Below are positions 1 to 12,153 of a stretch of 64,000 nt of DNA, one piece after another. The position numbers and the translations under genes are program-made. Within the stretch, counting starts at the first letter, position 1. Each line of letters opens with the position of its first letter. The notes beneath the pieces were generated by a model. The model was not told the DNA's origin. It saw only the letters and a program-made list of their open reading frames with translations, and searched no databases. This stretch comes from Lamellibrachia satsuma (taxonomy: Eukaryota; Annelida; Polychaeta; Sabellida; Siboglinidae). The stretch spans positions 3,341,001 through 3,405,000 of the forward strand of contig BSQZ01000026.1 of NCBI GenBank assembly GCA_033239005.1, written 5' to 3'.

Positions 1-39
1 GTCACTTAATGTGATGGTGCAGTCCTGAGAGTCACTTAC

Positions 40-162
40 TATGATGGTGGTGTCCTGAGAGCCACTGTAGAGTTTACTTCCAGCGACACACAGAGCCAGT
101 ACAATGCCTGTATGGCCCTCCAGCGTCAACAGACACTTGAATGTTGTACTTGTGTCCCACAC
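40..162 (-). CDS. TRAF7: TRAF7 coding exon 12 (second WD40 repeat)
   Basis: Forty-one codons start [17 protein letters not shown] and end [11 protein letters not shown] (368-408): the WD dipeptide of blade 1 and most of blade 2. Donor GTAAGT at 39-34. The last 30 nt (including the donor) are imperfectly duplicated just downstream at 1-30. Later WD40 exons are outside the window. Confidence 0.94.
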
Positions 163-3100
163 CTAAACACAATAGATCACATTCACAAAAGCATTAAACT
201 AACTTCGCAACATTCTTTAATGATTAACAACAGGTTTACACAAAGAACAGTTTAACTAATCACTAAAATATTGTTTCTGCTTTGTTAGAGATATTTCTAC
301 CCCCATTTTCTAACACAGATCATAGATTTACAAATAGACAATAATTTTATTATAATATTACGCCTAAATAAAATGTTACTAATTTCTATCTTATTTCTAT
401 CGTAATTTTTTTCTTAGTATAATATAATTAATTAATTACATTGTTCTATTAATTTAAGAGTATGCATATTATTCATGTTTCTATTTTACGGTAAGGCATA
501 GGTTTATATCAATGTTGGGTATTCTATATTTCATTAGATTTTGTATATACTGTCGAACAGTCACCCTGGCTCAGTCACAAATGATTTCTGTAGTAAAGAA
601 TATGACATTGGTCCTGCAAATACGGTCACCTCATTATTCAGGAATATGGTCAGTAACCCAGTGCAAAACTGCCAGATTTCCCCGCCATTACGGGTAGTCA
701 CAGCCGATCAGCTAATAACAGCTTTCTCAATGTGTTTGAGAACAACGAACTGGTCAGCAGGAAATGACAAGCTATCAACTTAGCATTCGTCCATGTCAAC
801 AGCAATATGAAGTCACGGACTAGGTGTGTTTGATGCAGTGACCAGTAAACTTCGGTAAACAATAAAAGATGTGAGACTCCCAGTCATCTTCAGTAACACT
901 TTGGCACCTGATTGGCATCCACTTGGTGCTTGATTGTTTGTTCAATGACCAATGAGATAGTAGGCAAAACGCACTAAGACAAGGCAAACAAAAGCCATTT
1001 ACTTGCCAGATGATGATGTGGGTGAGCTAAATAGTGAGGTTCGACTGTATACCGTCATTTTCCGTGTATACTATGCCCCCAAGTATAATACACACCCTGA
1101 GTTTTTCCTAAAACTTGATAGAATTTCTATATTACAATGTATACTATACACCACAACTTCTTAGCATCAAACCCTGACTTCCCCAATTGCAATAGTTTGG
1201 TTGAAGCATAACTTAGAGTGTCCCTTAGCCTGTGTACCTTTTCAGTCCAAGTAGTGCCGTGTTGCATCAGCGTCTACTGCCGTGAGCAGCTTATATTATT
1301 GCGCACACTCCACGGTGCTATTTGGACCACAAAAGTGTGCAGAAATACAATATTTCTAAAGAAAGCATGCTTTTTTGTACATGGAATGATTGATTGATCA
1401 CATTGATGTAGATAAAAATGTAAGAATTGTCGTTTAGTGGCATAAATAATTTAGGCCAATCTATATAGTTCCTGATTACTGCGTACACGGTCTGACCATT
1501 TTTTTTACCTTGCTACAATGTATAATACACACCTGGACTTTTAGGTAAAAACGAAGGGGAGAAATGTGTTTTATACACGGAAAATTATGGTATATTTCAG
1601 ACACTTGAAAGAGAAGAGTGCTCGTACCTTGATAGTTTTGTCGGAGGACCCACTGAAGAGAAAGTCTTGCAGCACACAAAGACACCAGACAGGACCTTGG
1701 TGACCCACAAATGTCCCTTTACACTTGAAAATCTGCTGTGGATCAAAGGCTGAAACAATGGATATCAGTAATAGTTGTACTATTCCACCAGGGCCGTCTA
1801 TGGTGTGCTTATGTTCCAGTCCTTTTACACAAGTGGTATAAAAATTATGGGGAGAAAAATGGCTACATCATTCACAGATGTTTTCATTTGTCACTCACTG
1901 AATATTTATTCCAAATTGCATTTCCACGTTAAATCTTTGGTAGTCTCTCGTTCTGATGATGATTTTTGTGAGTCCCTGTTCATGATTCAGCTCAGATTCC
2001 TGAGGATATAGGCGCCATAGAAGTTTATTATTATAATTATTATTAAATGTGTCAACTCTCATTAATTAGTGAGTACTGAATACATAAATACGCAGAAGGG
2101 TCTTTATGACTTCTATCGAAACGTGTCATCATGTTTGAAATTATTGAGTCAGTTCAGATGCAACGTGGCTACACGCTACTATTGAAAATTAATAATAACA
2201 AATTCATTTGGACAAGTAAAAAAAAAGTAAAATGTAATTATAGAAAACATGAGTAGGGTATAATTCTATAAAAAAAGCAAATGGTAATGCCCCTAACAGT
2301 ACTGCTTTTGGCAGGATTAGTAGGGTCAGGGTGGCCAAGGCTACATCCAAAACAAACGTTATACCTAGTACACAATAATCATTAAACAGAGACCTACCCC
2401 CAACAACTTGGCCTGCCACTGTCATATTTTCATGCAGGTCCGTCATGTCTTGCTGTAACAAAGTAAGAAACTATGCAAACACTGCGCACTGAACCCCAAC
2501 TATACTAATCTACCTGAAAGCTAAACCAGTAGCAGAACACTATGTAATCAAACCAGAAGTGTTTTTGAATTAACAACCTAAATATTTTGAAAGAAATTAT
2601 GCTGGCACCAATCACACACGCATGTATGCACGCACATATATAAAATTACTTTTACAATTTATCTAAACTATAATACCTGTATAGTTGGCGTAATGCCAAA
2701 AACATGTATCTTTAATATACCTTCGATAAAACGAAAGTGAATCAGGTGTCATACTCACATGAAGCAGTCCAACATCACTTCTCACTTCATCGACCAGATC
2801 ATTGTGTTTTGTCTCCATCAAAGCTTCAAAGGACAAAGACGTTGCAGTATAATAACCTTCAAGTCATTGATGCATTTCATGTCATATGTCATCATGAATA
2901 AAAAAAAATTTTAATTCTGCCAAAATTCACCTCTACTCTACATATTCCTATTTAAAGATTTACTGAGGACAGCCAGCCTCGCCACCAGGGGCTTCTGACT
3001 ACATCAGTACCCCTGGCAGATCAACCTGCTGAAATGCTGATTTTTTTTCAGCTGCTGTGTTAACGAATGGGATAGCTTGTTGGAATTTATGGGGCTCGCA

Positions 3101-6100
3101 TACAGGAACTTAACTTCAACTGGTAGTGGACCCGTTGTCGCTGGTCAGATGGTTATTGATGGGCATTTCCTGGAAATGCTCTTTTAAGTCTGGGTGAGGG
3201 TACATCTAGTTCCCAGACACATGTCGACCAAGACAGGAAGTGGGACGAAGTACAAATGATTCAGTGTACATATGCACATGGCGTGGGGTGAACTGATAAA
3301 TCCACGTTTCAACGGGTCGATCTGCCAGGGGTAGTGTAGTACCACTACCACCCCTGGTTAGTGAGGATGTCTGCCAGGGGTAGTGTAGTACCACTACCAC
3401 CCCTGGCTAGTGAGGATGTCTGCCAGGGGTAGTGTAGTACCACTACCACCCCTGGCTAGTGAGGATGTCTGCCAGGGGTGGTGTACTACCACTACCACCC
3501 CTGGCTAGTGAGGATGTCTGCCAGGGGTGGTGTAGTACCACTACCACCCCTGGCTAGTGAGGATGTCTGCCAGGGGTGGTGTAGTACCACTACCACCCCT
3601 GGCTAGTGAGGATGTCTGCCAGGGGTGGTGTAGTACCACTACCACCCCTGGCTAGTGAGGATGTCTGCCAGGGGTAGTGTAGTACCACTACCACCCCTGG
3701 CTAGTGAGGATGTCTGCCAGGGGTGGTGTAGTACCACTACCACCCCTGGCTAGTGAGGATGTCTGCCAGGGGTAGTGTAGTACCACTACCACCCCTGATT
3801 AGTGAGGATGTCTGCCAGGGGTGGTGTAGTACCACTACCACCCCTGATTAGTGAGGATGTCTGCCAGGGGTAGGGTAGTACCACTACCACCCCTGGCTAG
3901 TGAGGATGTCTGCCAGGGGTAGGGTAGTACCACTACCACCCCTGGCTAGTGAGGATGTCTGCCACGGGTGGTGTAGTACCACTACCACCCCTGGCTAGTG
4001 AGGATGAGGACAGCCACCTACGCCAGGACCATACACCAGCGTTGCGCATTACCTTGAGGTGCATCTCTGATGCTGAATTCGGGGTAATGGCATCATGAAA
4101 ATGGCATGCACTGCCCATACAAGTTTGTACTTACGCTTACTAGTTTTAGGAATTCTCTAAATACTCATCTTTTCTTTAATAACTTTACATAGGACCATTT
4201 GATCAGACTTGTTGACTTCAGTCACAGAGGCTGACTCAAGTCAGCCTCTGACTTGACTTGGAATTCAGATAGATGACTCAAGATTTGACTTGGAGGTCAT
4301 TGACTTGTGACTTGACTTGCCAGTTTGTGACTTGGCAACAAGTCTGATGTCCACACCGAGCTCGCATTGGAGATACGATGCTCTCGGATATGATCTCTCT
4401 GAAGTGTAATCAGTAATCACTCTGGTCTGCTGTCTGTTAGTGATTAGAGAGCGAGTGTTGCCTATCAGAAACTTAATACATGTCTTATAACTTCTTAAAT
4501 AGTTTTGGTGTGCTGCAACTTACATTTACAAATTAAATGATTATTCCCATCACAATTTATTGTTTCATATGTTTGTAGATTACTATTATTATCATCACAT
4601 CATCTCATGTACAATCATTGATCAATGAAGTGGGAATAACAAATGCAGCATTAACTGGCATTATTACCCAAACAGTGATTTGCCCTGGAGGATGCTGCAA
4701 TGCGCCGCAGACACAACAACTTACAGAGTTTCAAATCGAAGTCTTTCTCCAACATTTCCACTTTCTCTGAGAGTTTGCCAAGCATCGACCTGAGGAAGCC
4801 GATCTCCTGGTCCTTCTGAATGACAGTCGCCTGGAGCTCACCAACGTTCTTCTCCGTCTCATGCAGGAAGCCCTTGATGGCCTCAAACTTGCACTCGCTT
4901 AGGTGCTCTGTCAACTCAGCTGCCGTACCAATAAAGTCACAACTGCAACGCATAATACATGACTATGTTATTTATCAATAAACATTCCCAACATGAACGA
5001 CACCTATTGGCTAACACTACTATTGTTGGTTGTGTTTGTGACGGCATTGCAATATGTTTGTGACGTTATTGCAATATGTTTGTGACATTCTTGCAATATG
5101 TTTGTGATGTTATTGCAATATGTTTGTGACGTTATTGCTGTACGTTTATGATGTTATTGCTATATGTTTGTGACGTTACTGCAATATGTTTGTGATGTTA
5201 TTTCTATATGTTTGTGACGTTATTGCTATATGTTTGTGACGTTATTGCTATATGTTTGTGACGTTATTGCTATATGTTTGTGACATTATTGCTATATGTT
5301 TGTGACGTCACTGTGATATGTTTGTCACGTCAATGCGATATGTATATGACGTCACTGCAATATGCTTATGACGTCATTGCAATATGTTTGTGACATCATT
5401 GTGATGTTTGTGACGTCAATGCGATGTTTGTGACATCATTGCGATATGCTTGTGACATGACTGAAAGAACGCCTGAAATTTGTAGATTCTGAAATTGGTC
5501 ATCAAATAATTTCTATTTTTTACTATAATTTCTTAAAGCAATTGCTTTACTTGGTCAAATGCATACAGTTAGTTTTATCATCTGCTGTCGAACAAGAGAC
5601 ATTATTTATAAAATGTACACCTGTTGGCTAAGAATGAAACCAGGTTTCTGGAAGGGTAAAAAAATAGTGTCTAAATTATAGTAAATATGGTATGTAAATG
5701 AAATGCAAGCACGGTGCATAGAATTTTCGTAATGAAATGTAAGCATGGTGCAAAGTGAAGTGTAATAAGGGTGCAAAAAAATTCAAATATGAAGTGTAAC
5801 AAGGGTGCAAAGAAATTCAAATGTGAAGCTAAAGCATGTTGCAAAGAAATTTAAATGTGAAGTGTAACCAGAGAGCAAAGCAATTTAAATGCGATGTGTA
5901 AACATGGTGCAATGTGAAGTGTAACCAGAGCGCAAAGAAACTTAAATGCGATGTGTAAACATGGTGCAATGTGAAGTGTAACCAGGGTGCAAATAAATAC
6001 AAATGTGAAATGTAAGCATGGTACAAAGTGAAGTGTAGCACCAACAAGAAATTCAAATGTGAAGTTTAAGCAGGGTGCAAAGAAATAAAAAAATGAATTA

Positions 6101-6617
6101 TATATAATGTATACGGAAGACTTACTTATATTTGTGATGTGGACATTTTGCATGTTTGCACAGTTTCATGTGTTTCTCCAGTTCCTGCCAGCAATCATTG
6201 AGATGTTGTTACAAGCCAGCACAACAGACATAGTCAACACAACATGACATACAGGTCTACTCAAATAGCACAGGAACACATATCCGAATCTATATAATGA
6301 ATATGAAAAACAATTTTTTTCAACCACAACTAGTTCGATAACTTACTCATTTTTATCAGGAATTTTGGGACAGTTAGTTCTTTCTCCGCTCGCCAGTTGA
6401 CTTGGCAAGCAGACCGTCCCATACATGGCTCAGTCTGTATATCCCCTAATCTCGATTCATGCCTGCTTGCTAAGTCACCTAGCAAGCAGAGGAAAAGTTA
6501 TCCATCCCAGAATTCGTGATGAAGCCGAAATATTGAGAATAAGTAATCTAAATAGTTGTGGTTGAAGAATTTTTTTATTCATATGTGTGTGTGTGAGTAT
6601 GTGTGTGTGTGTGTGTG

Positions 6618-6710
<93 letters not shown>

Positions 6711-9700
6711 CATACATACACATATATACCAACTATAATGAAAATACAAAAAGCAGCTAACATTGGAATTTTATCTTTAAGCTTGTGACATCGACACATA
6801 TGACATTACACTCTATTACATTTGAGTTATGTCCATTATCACCGAGTCTTAGTAAGTCTGTTGGTCAATTGTTTTATCACACTAGCTTCTGCTCATTCAG
6901 TCAACTCTGTCACAAATTCAGAAAAGTAATGAATAAATTGTTTCTTCAATCATTGTTTCACATCTAATACTTTAATGTAAAAGAAACAACATGCACGCAT
7001 AAAGTCGTTCTTCCACCTAATCAACCATAAGATTTAGCGCCTTTGAGCAGATTTTTATCTGGATATATGGCGCGCTGTAAATGCCTAATTTATTATTTCA
7101 TTTATTATTTCAACACAGAAGTTGTCATTCCGCCTTACCCGTTTCTTGAGCATGGGGCAGTCGGGGTTGTTTGGACAGCGGACGGGGGCATATTGGCAGT
7201 CTTGTTCATGGTCACTAGAACCAGTAACGTCTTGTTGTCATACAGCAATTATCATGACGATAAAACAATGTTTATACTCCATTGATGTTTCACAGACATC
7301 TGACAAATTTCAATATGTAAAATTTATCATTTAGGTCTTAGTGATATCTTGACATCTGATATTCCACGTATAACAAATAAACACTTCTAACATGTATGCT
7401 CAAACTTAACATCTCTACACATGTCTGCTGTGAATAAATAAACATGAATGAACTGAGGGAAGAGATTGGGAGTAGTTCGGCAGAAAGGATAGCAAGAAGC
7501 CGGATGTTGTGGGCAGTTCACGCAAGAAAGCAGAAGCGGTGAAACAGTCAGGCTGCAGGAAAAAAGCACACCACAGCTAAGACAGGAACAAAGAGGGATG
7601 TACGAAAGTAGAGACGGATGACGAGGGGTGGGAGAAGGCTGCCGACAGGGAGAAGGCTGCGGACTGGGAGAAGGCTGTGGACTGGGAGAAGGTGGAAGGG
7701 ATAATAGCCGGGGTGGTGCAGCAGTGCTAGAACTAGCCTCATCCCTTGATAAAGTCGAAATAACATGTGAAATAACACGTGGAGCCTCTGTATGGTGTAC
7801 AATACAACACTAAGGTGAAATGTGTTCTTTTTGAAATTCTGTTTCTTTGCTGAAACAGTAAATCTTTAACTATTTGCATTCTTGTCCTCGTTGTTCCGAC
7901 TCTTTAATTTCAAGCACAAAATGACACGTCAACACTCTAACATGCTATTTCAGGTACCAACTTTTAAGCATGACCCTTTACCTCTTTTCACTGATGCGGA
8001 TGGTGAGGGGGCACCCTGTGGGGTTCACCTCAAAGGGGAAGCCATCCCTACTAGGCTGGGTGCCATAGCGACAATACACGTACAGCTCTCGTATCTGGTC
8101 AGCCACGGCCAGATTGTCTACCACAATGTCCAGGTCTGCTTTATCCACTGGACACTTTCCTGTGGGCAGTGATCAATACATGATCAGTGTGTAGATACTA
8201 CTAGATATATAGAACATATAAACATTTATTATTATAGTATCAAGAGTGAAAAACAAGTGTAAAAATTTAATTTGGAATGGAATAAAAAACTGGTTTTAAT
8301 TATCTTACAATCAATCACACATTCATTCATTACAACTGTAATGGTTATTGACAATTACATTCCAACATGCAATTGTCACTTGTATTTTTTAATCATAGTA
8401 ACATCACTTCATGCACAATTCTTTATTTTAAAAGTATTATTTTTCCTAGACTTCCAACATGTAGGATCTGAATGAAGTTATTAAATGTATCTCCATGATA
8501 TGCAAAACAAATGTAATTGGCCACAGTGATTACTAATCTTAAATTACATCAACATTAATTACAATTGCTTAAGAAGCTGTAATTTAAAAATTAAATAAAA
8601 GTACACCCAAACATTTTAAACTTTCTTATTTGTTCAAACTCATTTTGTGCAACATAAAGTACGAAAATAGCCTTCCAATGCACTTACCATCATTATATTT
8701 TCGAGAAACACAATACCGGCAAAATGTGTGCTAAACAGAACAGCACAGAACATCACATGTTAATATGACATTTATCAGCTTTCTAAATTATTGATGTAGC
8801 AATCAGCAAATTTAAATGTTCTTTCTAAAGTGCAATTTCTAAAACACCTGTACTACATCAAAACAATAAATAACTGGTTCCCCCCAAGCTATTTGTAATA
8901 AAACATCAAACCTGACACTAACTGACAAACCACCTAGAAGATCCCAAACTATAATTGACACTGGATATAATGTTACATATTTACATATGACAATTAATTG
9001 TCTGCATTTTCTACTGCCAGTTCAATGTATAATGCATGTGTTGCATTAGTGTGACTTACTCCACACCGCATAATCATTGGCTCGCGGAATATCTTGTTAC
9101 AGAGGAGACAGTAGAGTTTCTTGTTGGGCGGCTCAGTGAAGACCAGAGCATCCTGTGAACGGACAACCAAATAACTGCAAATCTTGTTTCTATGGTCAGT
9201 TGGTGATAAAGACAAAAGTACTCACTTTTTAAAAAATATGTGAAATCTTATTCATATTTTAATCAAGTGGGTTGGGTGTAACAAGAACAATGCGTAATTA
9301 ATGAATAGTAGCAGTGTTTTATGTATTTATCAGAGATTAAATTAGGCATGTTTGGAAATGCACAAACCGTTACTGAATCATAATTTGTACAATTATAGTT
9401 TAAGTTACAACTAGTGACAACACTGTGTAGAAATGAACTGCATGCACTTAACCAAATAATGGAAACATAAAACACTGTTTAATTTTTTTTCACTAACAGC
9501 AATGGCATAATTTTGAGGATAATTGTTCTGATTCAATAATAATTACAGATGTTTACGAACAAATACAACAATGTTTATTAAAAGACGTAAACCGGAAATC
9601 GATTTTCCAATGTCGCACAATCTTCATCCTATTAATCTATTGAAATATAAAGATTATAGACACATTTGACAATGATACAATTTAGTCATAATGATATAAC

Positions 9701-10437
9701 GAATAGAATTACATGGTTCAATTACAACGAAACTTTTCTAAATGCCACCTATCTTGTTATTTATTTTATTTATTGATATCTACCATTTCATACATTCCAC
9801 TTGTCCAGAAACATACCCAAGATTCAGCCTCATCGTAATGATCAGTCTCTTCGTAAGTCTCAATGACTGCATCCATCGCGTGCTTGCTAGCACCAGTTGG
9901 GGATGGTGCCATTATGTTAACAACCTGTAAGAAAACTGTGAATGTACTGGTAATCCACAGCCTCCACGTGTCTAGCATTGCCTACATGGCTGGTTTTCTA
10001 CACACAAGATACAATAAGGGAATACCTTAATTTCTTTTATTTATAAATTAAGGTGCTACATTTAACCAAATATTCTGAGAAACAACAACTTATCTAAGTA
10101 CTGTTTTCATTTCCTAGCTGTTCACAAGTTGTACATATTCAGGGGAGTGATGAAATTACTCAGAGAATGCATTTAATGAGCTGTAGCATCTGAGATTGAT
10201 CTTGAATAAAGTATACTGTACCATGTAGGCTAATGTGGAATTAATGTTAAAGTATATATTTAAAAGTTAAAATAAAAGAAAGTAAAAAAAAGAAAATTGT
10301 ATGTACTTTAACTCTACATATATTATGGCATTTTATCACACCTGAATACTCACATCAGAAAAGCCACCATCAAGTGTGGAGAACACTGGGCCAGACACCT
10401 CATTGGGCATCTCGGAACCTGATGAGTCATCTTCCAT
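40..10437 (-). CDS. TRAF7: TRAF7, E3 ubiquitin ligase (3' part lies outside the window)
   Basis: Twelve coding exons, in transcription order: 10437-10354, 9924-9817, 9152-9060, 8730-8688, 8159-7982, 7214-7139, 6184-6126, 4942-4725, 2823-2759, 2452-2398, 1749-1628, 162-40. Each is bounded by AG and GT, all junction phases agree, and together they give exactly 408 codons. Domains in order: acidic N-terminus (1-64), RING (about 79-113), TRAF/Sina-type zinc fingers (about 120-240), coiled coil (about 240-325), then WD40 repeats from about 335. This order and motifs such as SMLGKLSEK before the coiled coil and [12 protein letters not shown] before the first WD40 are those of TRAF7. By family knowledge TRAF7 is a cytoplasmic/nuclear RING ligase that works with MEKK3 in MAPK signalling. 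The C-terminal WD40 repeats must lie beyond position 1. The N-terminus looks shorter than the vertebrate one. It is divergent from EIF3D. Confidence 0.95.
1628..1749 (-). CDS. TRAF7: TRAF7 coding exon 11 (first WD40 repeat)
   Basis: This 122-nt exon encodes [18 protein letters not shown] and on to [10 protein letters not shown] (residues 328-367). It has the GH and the SGSSDKTIK strand of a WD40 blade. Donor GTACGA; the next exon starts with VWD, completing the blade. Confidence 0.96.
1975..2050 (-). repeat. GGCGCC-containing dispersed repeat, copy 1
   Basis: On the minus strand: AATAATAAACTTCTATGGCG then CCTATATCCTCAGGAATCTG. It shares this order with 25920-26010, 56285-56410 and 63763-63830, with an (AAT)n-like stretch in front. 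Confidence 0.6.
2398..2452 (-). CDS. TRAF7: TRAF7 coding exon 10 (end of coiled coil)
   Basis: A 55-nt exon encoding [18 protein letters not shown] plus one base of Ala327, completed by CC at the start of exon 11. Acceptor TTGTTACAG, donor GTAGGT. The phase match with both neighbours supports it. Confidence 0.85.
2759..2823 (-). CDS. TRAF7: TRAF7 coding exon 9 (coiled coil)
   Basis: A 65-nt exon with 21 full codons ([13 protein letters not shown] and on to GLLH), continuing the coiled coil. Acceptor after GTCTTTGTCCTTTGAAG, donor GTGAGT. It sits about 1.9 kb from exon 8 across the intron with the 49-bp minisatellite. Confidence 0.85.
3321..4010. repeat. 49-bp minisatellite, hairpin-forming unit (TRAF7 intron 8)
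   Basis: About 14 near-identical units of 49 bp. Each contains CCAGGGGTRGTG, a TAGTA loop and CCACTACCACCCCTGG, an inverted repeat able to fold. A related pair of arms (CACCAGGGGC, ACCCCTGGCAG) lies upstream at 2980-3020. Confidence 0.92.
4725..4942 (-). CDS. TRAF7: TRAF7 coding exon 8 (last zinc finger and coiled coil)
   Basis: This 218-nt exon encodes residues 215-286. It starts CDFIG and includes [17 protein letters not shown], then becomes a heptad-rich coiled coil ([19 protein letters not shown]). The coiled coil is where TRAF7 self-associates and binds partners. Donor GTAAGT; T plus CT of exon 9 make Ser287. Confidence 0.95.
5033..5462. repeat. 22-bp minisatellite carrying CRE-like motifs (TRAF7 intron 7)
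   Basis: About 20 units of TGTTTGTGACGTTATTGCAA plus TA. Most carry TGACGT; the full CRE palindrome TGACGTCA occurs at 5303-5310, 5347-5354, 5369-5376 and 5411-5418. Units near the right end are 20 bp. Confidence 0.92.
5680..6095. repeat. Degenerate A-rich minisatellite (TRAF7 intron 7)
   Basis: Irregular units built on AAATGTGAAGTGTAACCAGG and GTGCAAAGAAATTC, length about 35-60 bp, at least nine. No gene seen. Confidence 0.8.
6126..6184 (-). CDS. TRAF7: TRAF7 coding exon 7 (TRAF zinc finger)
   Basis: A 59-nt exon encoding [19 protein letters not shown] plus two bases of Asn214. The HMKLC and KCPHHKY zinc ligands correspond to the second TRAF zinc finger. Donor GTAAGT. Confidence 0.93.
6590..6706. 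repeat. (GT)n followed by (TA)n microsatellite (TRAF7 intron 6)
   Basis: About 35 GT units with one break at 6619, then about 19 TA units. Long Cys-Val or Thr-His ORFs across it are artefacts. Confidence 0.95.
7139..7214 (-). CDS. TRAF7: TRAF7 coding exon 6 (TRAF zinc finger)
   Basis: Twenty-five codons (170-194) of the form DHEQDC-x5[11 protein letters not shown], a TRAF-type zinc-finger Cys/His pattern. Acceptor TTCTAG, donor GTAAGG, phase 0 at the 3' end. Confidence 0.95.
7628..7694. repeat. 18-bp tandem repeat (TRAF7 intron 5)
   Basis: GGGAGAAGGCTGCGGACT in about 3.5 copies. Confidence 0.8.
7982..8159 (-). CDS. TRAF7: TRAF7 coding exon 5 (end of RING, first zinc finger)
   Basis: This 178-nt exon completes Gly110 and encodes 58 codons starting [13 protein letters not shown] and ending LTIRISEK, plus two bases of Ser169. 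It contains the last RING Cys-Pro-x-Asp, the conserved [15 protein letters not shown] segment and the start of the TRAF/Sina zinc-finger region. Donor GTAAAG. Confidence 0.95.
8688..8730 (-). CDS. TRAF7: TRAF7 coding exon 4 (43-nt micro-exon, RING centre)
   Basis: A 43-nt exon encodes [14 protein letters not shown] plus one base of Gly110. It supplies the RING His and two Cys (HTFC-x2-C), joining exon 3 (RCG) to exon 5 (KCPVDK) into a C-x2-C-x11-C-x-H-x2-C-x2-C-x9-C-P-x-D RING. Acceptor TTTAG, donor GTAAGT. The loop before the last Cys appears about three residues longer than in vertebrates. Confidence 0.93.
9060..9152 (-). CDS. TRAF7: TRAF7 coding exon 3 (RING, first half)
   Basis: Thirty-one codons (65-95) from DALVFTEPP to MRCG. 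It holds the first RING ligands: C-x2-C in YCLLC and, after 11 residues, the Cys of RCG. The His follows at the start of exon 4. Donor GTAAGT. Confidence 0.95.
9817..9924 (-). CDS. TRAF7: TRAF7 coding exon 2
   Basis: The acceptor follows a pyrimidine tract ending TTACAG; the donor is GTATGT. Thirty-six codons (29-64) are acidic and Tyr-rich ([15 protein letters not shown]), matching the poorly conserved acidic stretch just before the RING of TRAF7. Phase 0 at both ends. Confidence 0.85.
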
Positions 10438-10443
10438 CTTTCC
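10354..10443 (-). CDS. TRAF7: TRAF7 coding exon 1 (start codon at 10437)
   Basis: The acceptor AG at 10445-10444 precedes a 6-nt leader and the ATG at 10437-10435, so an upstream non-coding exon is implied. Codons 1-28 begin [13 protein letters not shown], an acidic/Ser-rich start. The donor GTGAGT follows 10354. This ATG was chosen because the reading frame passes in phase into exon 2; an internal Met in exon 2 (residue 33) is an alternative start. Confidence 0.75.
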
Positions 10444-11030
10444 CTGAGATGAAGCCCACATACATTACAAATGGGTGTACAGCAGGGGTCTCTCCAATTT
10501 CCCACCATCTTTGAGAGTCCACAGCCAATCCCACCTCCACCAATTTTTGAGGCCAACCTCCCACCATTTTTAGGGCCAATCTCCCATTTCCTGACATACC
10601 CTCTCATTACGTTGAGTCAGCTCTATTGTAGCAATAGTAGAACTGGGTTAACTGAAACTTGGAGGCACTCTGGGTAAGACTTATTCATGTGTTCATGTTT
10701 GTGTACACATATCTTCAGGGATAATACATGGACATATTTCAAAGTGCCACTACAACTCTCCAATACACATGCCTCTTCCAACGTGAACACATCAGTTCGA
10801 GCTATGTATAATATTTAACATTGAAACAACATGGAAATTGTTGGAGCCAGGTTCACAGTATCCACAATCAGACTTTAAATTATGATGGCTATTCATGTTA
10901 CTTAATTTTTAGCTAATATGTAATTTAAAATGCAAGAGATTTTCAAATGACTAGATAACACTGTAACATGTATATCATGGATCAGTGTTTTATGATTATT
11001 AACATGGCTATGGTTAATGCTATGATACAA

Positions 11031-11031
<1 letters not shown>

Positions 11032-11104
<73 letters not shown>
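11032..11104. repeat. (TA)n microsatellite
   Basis: About 36 uninterrupted TA units between the TRAF7 start exon and the CpG-richer patch. Confidence 0.97.
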
Positions 11105-11114
<10 letters not shown>

Positions 11115-12153
11115 GTCAATTCACCTAACGGTTAAGAAATGCGTTTATCCGAGAACTTTCTCATTTATTGTGCTCCGTCAAACTCGCACTGAAGTCACGA
11201 CAGTGAAGTCAAATATAGTGACTAAGTCAAAGTAAACAATCACCACACAGTCCAGGCGTGCACGAACCGGCGTGCACGCACGAACTTTCACTTTTCCACA
11301 CATCACTGACACCACCACCACTACTACTGCTGCTACTACTGCTGTACAACAAGCGTCACACACCTACAACGCAAACTTGGCTGGCAGACATTAGAACAAC
11401 GATTACAACACTAACTCACTTTCTTCTACAAAATTAAACATAACCTGAATATTTCTCTGACAAAACATCTTATAGTCCCATGCACACGAAACAGCGATCC
11501 CGATAAATATATACAAATACAAGAACACATCAACACATATGCATACTCTTTCTATTGTAGAGTCATAAGACTTAAAGAGCCTGGAATCTACTTCCCACTG
11601 AAATAATAAGACTCCCCTCCATTCATCTCTTCCAACTAGCTGTGAGCACTGTCTATGTTGCCCCTCCAGCTCACCTCATTCGTCTATATGACTATTATTA
11701 TAAGGAGGATATCTGATTTTCATCCATTTTTTAATTGCACTATTTTTTTCAAAATTTATTATTTCCAACACTTACATGCACCTTTTTTATGCATACCAAG
11801 CACCACATACGTTAGCCCCAGAAGTGGCTGTTTGGAGTAAACATACTGACGGCTGAAGAGGACTAGTAATGTAGTAGTACTAGTACTAGTGATCAAGATG
11901 GCAAGAAGATTAAATAAAGGTGTGTCGTTGACACCTGTCACTGGCAAGTGTCGGCGATCAGAGCTTCCCTCTTAATTTGGGCAACTGAATTCGGATTAAT
12001 CGATATACTGATCCAATTGCATGCTTACGTGCGAGGTGAATGTCACCTGTGCGGTCTTTACGTATGATCTGCGTACAGCATCACGTCTTCACTTTCGCCT
12101 GAAGTTTCGAGATAAATTCGTAAAAGGCGTCTGAGTTACGATTCCGTCGTTTT

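Noticed and set aside
3321..4010. A CRISPR-like array
   Set aside because: The repeats are directly contiguous 49-bp units without unique spacers, in an animal intron.
6475..6799. ORFs of poly Thr-His, Cys-Val and Tyr-Ile
   Set aside because: They are translations of the (GT)n and (TA)n microsatellites, open in several frames with no other support.
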